A stretch of 5,017 bases of DNA, taken from the NCBI GenBank assembly GCA_021732965.1, contig JAKFVZ010000028.1, forward strand, positions 1 through 5,017. The letters are read 5' to 3'. Positions 1 through 5,017 of the stretch are shown here, piece by piece. Below the pieces are notes generated by a model. That model was not told the DNA's origin. It searched no databases and was given only the letters and a program-made list of their open reading frames with translations. Within the stretch, counting starts at the first letter, position 1, and each line of letters opens with the position of its first letter. Made by a program: the position numbers and the translations under genes. This DNA comes from Reyranella sp. Its GTDB lineage: Bacteria > Pseudomonadota > Alphaproteobacteria > Reyranellales > Reyranellaceae.

Positions 1-1
1 T

Positions 2-76
2 ACTTTGCTGTTTCAGGTTTTCTGCCGGCCCGAGCCCCGACAGCCTCAGCAACTGCGGCGAGCCCTAGACGCCCCC
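2..76 (-). pseudogene. Continuation of the GMC oxidoreductase frame beyond the stop, with a second TAG
   Basis: Reading on in the same frame past TAG 79-77 gives GGV, a second TAG (67-65), then GSPQLLRLSGLGPAENLKQQ up to the window edge. This is recognisably the second GMC signature (family form SAGAIGSPQLLMLSGIGP). The gene therefore continues without frameshift and the two stops sit inside a conserved motif: the first where serine is usual, the second at a variable position. The last codons (GAA, AAA, CAA, AGT) are poorer in G and C than the rest of the operon. Either the gene is inactivated, or the bases here are unreliable. What lies to the left is not visible. Confidence 0.7.
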
Positions 77-838
77 CTAAACGATCACCTCGCGTCTGGC
101 ATGAGCGCGGACGATGCCTCGGGGCGTGCGATACTCGACGCCCGTGGCGCGGCCGTTCTCGATCAGCACCTTGGTGGCATGCGCGGACGTGGCGACGGTG
201 AGATTGCGCCGGCCCTTGGCGGGACCGAGATAGGCGCGAGCCGAGGACCAGCGGCGCGCCCGGTTGATGGTGGTCTGGTAGAAGCCGACGCCGTCCTGCG
301 TGGCGCCATTGAAATCGGGATTTGCCGGGATGCCGGCCTGGACGGCGGCATCGTGCATCGCGCGCGCCAGCGTCGGCTGCCAGCGATGGTCCTGCACCTT
401 GAGCGGACCGCCGGTGCCGTGGAACTCGTCGGCGCCGCGCTCCTGGTCCTCGGCACGCTTGAAGTAGGGCAGGACGGACTGATAGTCCCAGCCTTCGCAG
501 CCGCGCTGGCGCCACTCGTCGTAATCCGCCGCGTTACCGCGCATGTAAACCATGCCGTTGATCGAGCTGGTGCCGCCCAGCACCTTGCCGCGCGGCTGGT
601 ACATGATGCGGTTGTTGAGCTCGGCTTCCGGCTCGCTGTCGAACATCCAGTTGACCTTCGGGTTGTTGAAGGTCTTGTGATAGCCGAGCGGCACGTGGAT
701 CCACGGATAGGTGTCGCGCGGCCCGGCTTCGAGCAGCAGCACGGAAAATCGACCGTCTTCGCTGAGACGCCCCGCGACGGCGCAACCGGCGGAGCCCGCG
801 CCGGTCACGATGAAATCGTACGAAGCTTCGCCTTGCAC
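77..838 (-). CDS. GMC-family FAD-dependent oxidoreductase, N-terminal half, cut by in-frame TAG
   Basis: N-terminal 253 residues of a glucose-methanol-choline oxidoreductase, a flavoenzyme family that oxidises alcohols such as choline. The FAD-binding Rossmann motif GAGSAG is at 13-18, with the ribose-binding acidic residue E37 in LLLEAG. The first GMC signature runs PRGKVLGGTSSING (82-95) into MVYMRGNAADYDEW (96-109), followed by GCEGWDYQSVLPYF. Intact relatives have about 530-550 residues, so the substrate-binding part and the catalytic C-terminal histidine are missing. The frame stops at TAG (79-77) directly after REVIV, yet GMC sequence resumes beyond it (see the remnant at 2-76). The start is GTG at 838. 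No other start codon lies in frame between it and the livF stop, and GGGGGA stands six bases upstream. It follows livF by 42 bases on the same strand, so co-transcription is likely. The exact substrate cannot be told. As read, the product would not be a working enzyme. Confidence 0.85.
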   Translation of the reverse strand: MQGEASYDFIVTGAGSAGCAVAGRLSEDGRFSVLLLEAGPRDTYPWIHVPLGYHKTFNNPKVNWMFDSEPEAELNNRIMYQPRGKVLGGTSSINGMVYMRGNAADYDEWRQRGCEGWDYQSVLPYFKRAEDQERGADEFHGTGGPLKVQDHRWQPTLARAMHDAAVQAGIPANPDFNGATQDGVGFYQTTINRARRWSSARAYLGPAKGRRNLTVATSAHATKVLIENGRATGVEYRTPRGIVRAHARREVIV

Positions 839-880
839 GCCGTTTCCCCCGTTCGTTTCCGGGAGCGTAGCGCGCTCTCG
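839..880 (-). other. Short gap between livF and the GMC gene
   Basis: These 42 bases hold no gene. On the minus strand a small 5-bp hairpin is possible (GAGCG at 877-873 with CGCTC at 867-863, loop CGCTA), without a T-run, so I see no terminator. GGAAACG occurs twice, at 860-854 and 847-841; the second copy overlaps the likely ribosome site GGGGGA of the GMC gene. No convincing promoter is visible, which favours readthrough from livF. Confidence 0.4.
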
Positions 881-1597
881 TCAGCCGAGATAGGCCTTCA
901 CCAGCCGTTCGTCGGTGAGGAAGGACTGCCATTCGCCCGGACCGATCTCGTGGACGATGCTGCCGACCGACATGACGTAGGCGCGGTCGGTGATCTCCGA
1001 GGCGATGCCGACATTCTGCTCGATCAGCAGCAGTCCCATGCCGCGCTCGCGCAGTGCCTTGATGACCAGCAGGATGTCTTTCACGACCTTGGGTGCGAGG
1101 CCGGTGGAGGGCTCGTCCATGATCAGCAGGTCGGGCTGCAGCAGCAGGGCGCGGGCGATCGCCACCATCTGCTGCTGACCGCCGCTCAACAGCTCGACCG
1201 GAGAGGCGAGACGCTCCTTCACCACAGGGAAGAGGGCCGTCACCTCGTCCCACGAGAAGCGCATGTCGGCGCCGCGCGCCTTGCGGCCGACGGTCTCGGC
1301 CAGGATCAGGTTCTCGCGCACCGACAATTCGCCGAACAGGCGGCGGTTCTCCAGCACGACGGCCAGCCCATGCTGGGCGAGGTCGTGCGCCGGCGTCGCG
1401 GTGATGTCGGTGCCGTTCTTGACGATGCGGCCGCCACGAGCCCGCAGCAGGCCACAGACGGTGCGGACGAGGGTGGTCTTGCCCGCGCCGTTGGCACCGA
1501 CCAGGGCCACGGCCTCGCCGTCGCCGACCTTGAGCGAGACGTCGCGCAGGACGGTGAGGGCGCCGTAGCCGGCGGAGACGGAGGTCACTTCCAGCAC
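881..1597 (-). CDS. livF: Branched-chain amino acid-type ABC transporter ATP-binding protein LivF
   Basis: Second cytoplasmic ATPase subunit of the importer, partner of LivG. Its 238 residues are normal for LivF. Walker A is GANGAGKTT (34-42), the signature LSGGQ is at 136-140, Walker B LLIMDEP is at 156-162 with E161 as catalytic base, and the D-loop STGLAP is at 163-168. The switch position reads IEQN (Q193) in place of histidine, as is usual in LivF. The Q-loop region reads VLENRRLF (80-87), where the family normally has VPEGRR; the acidic residue E82 is kept but the neighbouring proline and glycine are replaced. It begins with GTG at 1597, three bases after the livG stop, with only a modest GGGG ribosome site eight bases upstream. 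Translation probably depends on ribosomes finishing livG. The protein's MLEV start matches the usual LivF N-terminus. Confidence 0.94.
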   Translation of the reverse strand: MLEVTSVSAGYGALTVLRDVSLKVGDGEAVALVGANGAGKTTLVRTVCGLLRARGGRIVKNGTDITATPAHDLAQHGLAVVLENRRLFGELSVRENLILAETVGRKARGADMRFSWDEVTALFPVVKERLASPVELLSGGQQQMVAIARALLLQPDLLIMDEPSTGLAPKVVKDILLVIKALRERGMGLLLIEQNVGIASEITDRAYVMSVGSIVHEIGPGEWQSFLTDERLVKAYLG

Positions 1598-1600
1598 GGC

Positions 1601-2359
1601 TCAGACCCCGAGATAGACTTCGCGGACCCGAGGGTCGCGCTGGATGGCGGCCATGTCGCCGCTGGCGATGATCTCGCCGAAATAGAGCGTGTGCACGGTG
1701 CGCGCCACGGTCATCAGGCCCATGTCGTGCGACACCAGCAGGACGGTGATGCCTTCCTCGTTCAGCCGCACGATCCAGTCTCGCAGATCGTCGATCTCCT
1801 GGACGTTGAGTCCCGACGAAGGCTCGTCGAGCAGCAGCAGGCGCGGTTCGCCGACCACGGCGCGGGCGATCTCCAGAATGCGGCGCTGGCCGGCGGTCAG
1901 GCTGGCGGCCGGAAGGTCACGCAACGCCGTGAGGCCGAAGCGCTCGCAGCCGGCCTCGGCACGTTCGCGGATTTCGCGCATCTGGCCGCGCGAGGCGGGC
2001 GTGCGCAGCAGATCCTGAAGCATCGTGGTGCGCGTGAGCTTGGTGCAGCCGACCATGACGTTCTCCAGTACCGTCATCTGCTCGAAGACCTGGGGCGTCT
2101 GGAAGGTGCGGACGAGGCCATTGAGGCCACGCTGCTGGATGGTGTCGCGGCCGAGCGCGGCGCCGCGATAGGTGACGGTGCCGGCCAGGGGGCGGATGTA
2201 GCCGGTCACGATGTTGAACAGCGTGGTCTTGCCCGAGCCGTTGGGGCCGATGAGACCGATGATGCCGCCTTCGGGCACGTCGAAGGTGACGGAGCGCAGC
2301 ACGGAGAGGCCGCCGAACGAATGGCCGACTTCCCTGAGGGCGAGAAGGGGCTCAGCCAT
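1601..2359 (-). CDS. livG: Branched-chain amino acid-type ABC transporter ATP-binding protein LivG
   Basis: Cytoplasmic ATPase subunit that powers import through LivHM, acting as a heterodimer with LivF. From the chosen ATG (252 residues) the nucleotide-binding motifs are complete. Walker A is GPNGSGKT (38-45), the Q-loop glutamine is Q87 in RTFQ, the signature is LTAGQ (154-158), Walker B is LLLLDEP (174-180) with catalytic E179, and the switch histidine is H211 in VSHD. RTFQTPQVFEQMTVLENVMVG (84-104) and the insert that follows it are typical of LivG and separate it from LivF. The signature reads LTAGQ rather than the more common LSYGQ or LSGGQ, which should still function. Its start overlaps the livM stop by eight bases (ATGGCTGA). 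It ends in TGA one codon before the livF start. Confidence 0.95.
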   Translation of the reverse strand: MAEPLLALREVGHSFGGLSVLRSVTFDVPEGGIIGLIGPNGSGKTTLFNIVTGYIRPLAGTVTYRGAALGRDTIQQRGLNGLVRTFQTPQVFEQMTVLENVMVGCTKLTRTTMLQDLLRTPASRGQMREIRERAEAGCERFGLTALRDLPAASLTAGQRRILEIARAVVGEPRLLLLDEPSSGLNVQEIDDLRDWIVRLNEEGITVLLVSHDMGLMTVARTVHTLYFGEIIASGDMAAIQRDPRVREVYLGV

Positions 2360-3308
2360 GACCGCCACCCTCCCGCTTGGCGAACCGGGTCCGCAGCTTG
2401 CCGAACGCGCCCACCAGTCCTTCCGGCATCAGCACGACGACGGCGACGAGCGCCAGGCCGAACAGGATCTGGTGAATGTCGCCCAGCTTGCTCAGCAGTT
2501 CGGGCAGGAAAGTCACGAACAGCGCGCCGACGACGATGCCGGGGATCGAGGTGGCGCCGCCGATCACCGGGATCAGCAGGAAGCTAATGGACCGGTCGAC
2601 GGTGAAGCTCTGCGTGCTGACGAAGGAGACGTGGTGGGCGAACAGGCTGCCGGCCAGGCTGCCGAACAGGGCGCAGACGACGAACACCTTGGTGCGCAGG
2701 GCCTGGAGGTCGATCGAGAGCGCGGCCGCCGCTGTGCTGGAATCGCGCATGGAGCGCAGCATCAGGCCGGTGCGGCTGTCGACGAGATTGTGCGCCACGG
2801 CCATGCAGGCGAAGGCCACGATCCAGACGAAGAAGTAATAACGCGAGGGCCGGTCGAGCAGGAAGCCGAACACGTCGAGCTTCGGTATGCCGCCGATGCC
2901 CAGCGTGCCACCGGTCAACCAGTCCCATTCGAAGAACAGCGCACTCGCGATGGCGCTGAGCGCCAGCGTGCCCAAGGCAAGGAAGTAGCCGGTGAGGCGC
3001 AGGATCGGCCGGCCGATGACATAGGCCAGCACCATGCTGATAACGGCGCCGACGATGAAGCCCACGATGCTGGGCAGGCCCATCATCACCGTGCAATAGG
3101 CGCTGGCATAGGCGCCGAGCCCGTAGAAGGTGGCCTGCGCGAGGTTGACGATGCCGCAATGGCCCAGCAGCAGGCCGATGCCGAGGCCGGCGACCGTATA
3201 GATGCCGGTGAAGACCAGCAGGTCGGCCATGTAGCGCGGCACGATAAAGGGCAGCGCGGCCCAGACGACGAGGCCGAGGGCGAGCCAGGGGAGGGTGCGC
3301 GGCTTCAT
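2352..3308 (-). CDS. livM: Branched-chain amino acid-type ABC transporter permease LivM
   Basis: Second inner-membrane permease subunit of the importer, partner of LivH. Its 318 residues fit the LivM family. Hydrophobic segments lie near 7-24, 28-50, 58-76, 79-99, 106-126, 157-173, 207-229, 240-271 and 279-300. Family hallmarks are visible: GLGIGLLLGHCGIVNLAQAT (41-60) leading into FYGLGAYASA, LTGYFLALGTLALSAI (105-120), the cytoplasmic ATPase-contact loop GLMLRSMRDSSTAAAALSID (181-200), and GGATSIPGIVVGALFVTFLP (250-269). The positively charged C-terminal tail (KLRTRFAKR) follows the MPEGLVG turn typical of LivM ends. The ATG at 3308 is supported by a strong GGGGAGG at 3323-3317, eight bases upstream and inside the last livH codons. 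Its end overlaps the livG start, so the two are probably translationally coupled. Confidence 0.95.
   Translation of the reverse strand: MKPRTLPWLALGLVVWAALPFIVPRYMADLLVFTGIYTVAGLGIGLLLGHCGIVNLAQATFYGLGAYASAYCTVMMGLPSIVGFIVGAVISMVLAYVIGRPILRLTGYFLALGTLALSAIASALFFEWDWLTGGTLGIGGIPKLDVFGFLLDRPSRYYFFVWIVAFACMAVAHNLVDSRTGLMLRSMRDSSTAAAALSIDLQALRTKVFVVCALFGSLAGSLFAHHVSFVSTQSFTVDRSISFLLIPVIGGATSIPGIVVGALFVTFLPELLSKLGDIHQILFGLALVAVVVLMPEGLVGAFGKLRTRFAKREGGGHG
2369..2374 (-). promoter_or_regulatory. Ribosome binding site deciding the livG start
   Basis: GGGAGG reads on the minus strand from 2374 to 2369, inside the last livM codons. It stands nine bases before the ATG at 2359-2357. An in-frame GTG at 2368-2366 directly abuts this site with no spacer and so is a poor start. 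I therefore begin livG at the ATG, giving 252 residues instead of 255. Confidence 0.65.
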
Positions 3309-3312
3309 GCGC

Positions 3313-4200
3313 TCAGCCTCCCCGCCGGCCGGCGCGGCCGAGGATGCCCTGGGGCATCAGGATCATGATGATGATCAACACGGAGAAGGCGACGACGTCC
3401 TTGTAGCTCGACGAGATGCCGATGATGGCCAGCGATTCGACCAGGCCCAGGGTGAGGCCGCCTACGGCCGCGCCCAGCGGATTGGTGAGGCCGCCCAGCA
3501 CGGCGGCGGCGAAACCCTTGAGGGTGAGGTTGAGGCCGAGCTGGTAGTCGACGCCGATGAGCGGCGTCACGAGGATGCCGCCCAGCGCGCCCAGCAGGCC
3601 GCCGAGTACGAAAGTGAACGTGCGCATGCGGCCGACGTTGATGCCTGTGGTCGCCGCACCGTCGGCGTCGATCGAGGCCGCCATCATCGACAGGCCGATC
3701 GTGGTGCGGTGATAGAAGGCGCGCAGCGCCAGGGTGGCGCCGATGCCGATGGCGATCAGCCACAGCGCGTGGAACTGGATGACGGCGTCGAGGATGATCA
3801 GCACGCCCTCGCCGCCAAGTGGCGGCAGGAGGTGACCATCGCGGCCGATGAAGAACAGCACGCTGGCCGACAGGGTGAGGGCAAGGCCGATGGTCAGCAG
3901 CAGGAAGCTGTCCTCGCTCGCGTTCTTCCTGGCCATGTAGCGCACGAAGGCGACCTCGATGAAGGCACCGACCAGGGCACCCGCAACCGCGCCGCCGGCG
4001 ATGGCGGCCGGGTAAGGCCAGCCTGTCCTGGTCAGCAGCAGCACGGTGGTCATGGCGCCGATGACGGCGAACTCGCCCTGCATGGCGTTGATCACGCGGC
4101 TGCCCTTGAAGATGGCGGAGAGGCCCATGCCGACGAGCGCGTAGACGATGCCGTTCGTCACGCCCGCGAAGATGGCCTGAAGGACCAGGCTCAATGTCAT
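3313..4200 (-). CDS. livH: Branched-chain amino acid-type ABC transporter permease LivH
   Basis: Inner-membrane permease subunit of a HAAT-type ABC importer, expected to pair with LivM to form the translocation path. At 295 residues it has the usual LivH length. The N-terminus (TNGIVYALVGMGLSAIF, about 15-31) followed by RVINAMQGEF (35-44) matches the family's first membrane segment and its VIN-x-x-x-GE motif. Further hydrophobic segments lie near 45-56, 64-85, 98-118, 143-161, 196-215, 230-262 and 268-282. The cytoplasmic loop around 163-190 (RTTIGLSMMAAS to TTGINVGRM) corresponds to the EAA-like loop that contacts the ATPases. GGLTNPLGAAVGGLTLGLVE (236-255) is a strongly conserved LivH stretch. 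The ATG at 4200 has a weak GGAAG ribosome site nine bases upstream and sits right before the first conserved segment. It ends in TGA four bases before livM. Substrate cannot be inferred. Confidence 0.95.
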   Translation of the reverse strand: MTLSLVLQAIFAGVTNGIVYALVGMGLSAIFKGSRVINAMQGEFAVIGAMTTVLLLTRTGWPYPAAIAGGAVAGALVGAFIEVAFVRYMARKNASEDSFLLLTIGLALTLSASVLFFIGRDGHLLPPLGGEGVLIILDAVIQFHALWLIAIGIGATLALRAFYHRTTIGLSMMAASIDADGAATTGINVGRMRTFTFVLGGLLGALGGILVTPLIGVDYQLGLNLTLKGFAAAVLGGLTNPLGAAVGGLTLGLVESLAIIGISSSYKDVVAFSVLIIIMILMPQGILGRAGRRGG

Positions 4201-4227
4201 GAAAGGATGCTTCCGCGCGAGAGGGCA

Positions 4228-4253
4228 GCGCAGGTCCGGAAAGGGACCTGCGC
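4228..4253 (-). promoter_or_regulatory. Intergenic RNA hairpin between livK and livH
   Basis: A perfect 10-bp inverted repeat, GCGCAGGTCC (4253-4244 on the minus strand) and GGACCTGCGC (4237-4228), encloses a 6-base loop CTTTCC. It begins 11 bases after the livK stop and ends 27 bases before the livH ATG. No run of T follows on the transcribed strand (the next bases are TGCCCTCTCG), so it is not a standard intrinsic terminator. Between a binding-protein gene and its permease genes, such stem-loops are known in other ABC operons to stabilise the upstream mRNA or partly attenuate readthrough, giving more binding protein than permease. That role here is inference; the inverted repeat is seen directly. 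Confidence 0.6.
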
Positions 4254-4264
4254 CGCTGGTTTCG

Positions 4265-5017
4265 CTACTGCGTGACGCGGAACGGCGTGCGCGTGTACTT
4301 GCCGCCGACCAGCTTCGAGAAGATGAAGCTCGAGATCGGAATGCCGGTCATGTCGTCGGCGGAGAAGTCGTAGTTGGCCAAAACGCCGGTATAGGGCGCC
4401 TTCATGGCCTCGCAGAGCTTCTCGCCCGTGGCATCGGCGCCGGCCTTGTTGAGGGCCGCGGCGATGATGTGGGCGGCATCCCAGGCCGCTGCCTCGTAGT
4501 TCTTCGGCGTGGAGTTGTAGGTCTGCTTGTAGAGCTCGACGAAGGCCTTCTGGTGCGGCAGCGGATCCTCGCCGACCACGAACTCGGGGATCGCGATGTT
4601 GTCGGCGGCCGGTCCCATCGCGTTCACGTACTCATAGGATGAGGAGCCGATCGCGGCGATCACCGGCTGGGTGATCTGGATCTGCTTGACGTTGCGGAAC
4701 GGCGTGGCCGAGGTGGCGATGATGAACACCGCCTCCGGCTGCGCCGCCTTGACCTTGGCCGCCTGCGTCGTGGTGTCGGTGGCGCCGATCTCGAACTTCT
4801 CGACCGCGACCAGCTTGATCCCGTACTTGTCGGCAAGCGGGCGCAACTCGGCCATCACGACGTTGCCGTAGCCCGCGTCGTGCAGCACGCCGACCTTGGT
4901 CGCCTTGATGCTCTTGGCGTATTCGAGCAGCGCGGTGGCATTCAGGCGCTGCGGCGGCAGCACGTGAGCCACGCACTTGCGGTCGCGCTCGACCGCCGGA
5001 CCGATGCCGGTAAAGGC
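4265..5017 (-). CDS. livK: LIV-type ABC transporter substrate-binding protein, C-terminal part (partial)
   Basis: Periplasmic ligand-binding protein (type 1 periplasmic-binding fold, Leu/Ile/Val-binding family) that would deliver ligand to the LivHM permease encoded just downstream. The frame is open to the right window edge, so the start, signal peptide and first lobe are missing; 250 residues are visible against roughly 380-400 usual for the family. In-window residues 24-48 (RLNATALLEYAK, then ATKVGVLHD) are the typical helix and strand that begin the second lobe. They are followed by VAVEKFEIGATDTT and the strand QPEAVFIIAT near 93-102, and by the late NYEAAAWDAAHIIAAAL helix that is characteristic of the family. 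A GTG at 4972-4970 could be mistaken for a start, but homologous-looking sequence (GIGPAVERDRK) continues upstream of it. It ends with TAG. First gene of the visible operon, 64 bases before livH. The ligand is unknown: family members bind branched-chain amino acids, amides, aromatic acids and others. The symbol is by family and position. Confidence 0.9.
   Translation of the reverse strand, partial: AFTGIGPAVERDRKCVAHVLPPQRLNATALLEYAKSIKATKVGVLHDAGYGNVVMAELRPLADKYGIKLVAVEKFEIGATDTTTQAAKVKAAQPEAVFIIATSATPFRNVKQIQITQPVIAAIGSSSYEYVNAMGPAADNIAIPEFVVGEDPLPHQKAFVELYKQTYNSTPKNYEAAAWDAAHIIAAALNKAGADATGEKLCEAMKAPYTGVLANYDFSADDMTGIPISSFIFSKLVGGKYTRTPFRVTQ

Noticed and set aside
534..1253. A 239-codon minus-strand frame spanning the livF-GMC junction
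   Set aside because: Out-of-frame shadow of two well-supported genes; the translation is arginine-rich with no motif and it would overlap both genes extensively.
2366..2368. GTG as the livG start, giving MAVMAEP
   Set aside because: It directly abuts the GGGAGG ribosome site with no spacer, whereas the ATG three codons later has a nine-base spacer. It cannot be wholly excluded.
5..2587. An 860-codon open frame on the plus strand covering the GMC, livF and livG genes
   Set aside because: Its codons are exactly in register with the minus-strand genes, all three of which share one frame. In that register a plus-strand stop needs a TTA, CTA or TCA codon on the minus strand, and these genes have none. 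The predicted protein is rich in A, R, D, H, Q and G with no recognisable domain, while the minus strand carries clear ABC and GMC motifs.
2211..3368. A 385-codon open frame on the plus strand opposite livM
   Set aside because: In-register antisense shadow of livM for the same reason; the translation is low-complexity (Q, A, D, E, H, G rich) with no family motif.
4228..4253. Intrinsic transcription terminator after livK
   Set aside because: The hairpin is strong, but no T-run follows on the transcribed strand and the livHMGF genes continue in the same direction, so full termination is unlikely.
3295..4275. A 326-codon open frame on the plus strand opposite livH
   Set aside because: In-register antisense shadow of livH; no ribosome site, domain or codon pattern supports it.
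4970..4972. GTG as the start of the livK-like gene
   Set aside because: The frame is open to the window edge with family-like sequence before it, and a start here would leave the protein without a signal peptide or first lobe. The gene is cut by the window instead.

Overview
This is a GC-rich stretch (by eye roughly two thirds G+C) in which every gene I can support lies on the minus strand. None of the three transporter proteins complete enough to check contains a TTA, CTA or TCA codon. GC-rich, tightly packed genes and a LIV-type transporter beside a GMC oxidoreductase suggest a metabolically versatile proteobacterium, most likely an alphaproteobacterium (Bradyrhizobium- or Reyranella-like). 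That is inference; no rRNA or other marker is present.

Read in the direction of transcription (from 5017 down to 1) the layout is: the C-terminal 250 residues of a LIV-type periplasmic substrate-binding protein (livK-like, start outside the window); a 64-base gap holding a perfect 10-bp-stem hairpin; livH-like permease; livM-like permease 4 bases later; livG-like ATPase overlapping the livM end; livF-like ATPase 3 bases later; a 42-base gap; then the N-terminal half of a GMC-family FAD oxidoreductase. Gene order KHMGF and the tight junctions indicate one operon whose promoter lies upstream of position 5017. There is no gene-free stretch above 300 bases.

Together the five transporter genes form a complete HAAT (hydrophobic amino acid/amide uptake) ABC importer: the binding protein captures ligand in the periplasm, LivH and LivM form the membrane channel, and LivG and LivF hydrolyse ATP. 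The GMC enzyme may act on the imported compound, but the substrate of neither can be read from this sequence.

The one clear irregularity is at the left end. The GMC reading frame meets two in-frame TAG codons (79-77 and 67-65) inside the conserved second GMC motif, while recognisable GMC sequence continues in the same frame on both sides of them to the window edge. This is either a broken gene or sequence error near an edge. I found no CRISPR, mobile element, tRNA or evidently new system; this is otherwise an ordinary transport operon.
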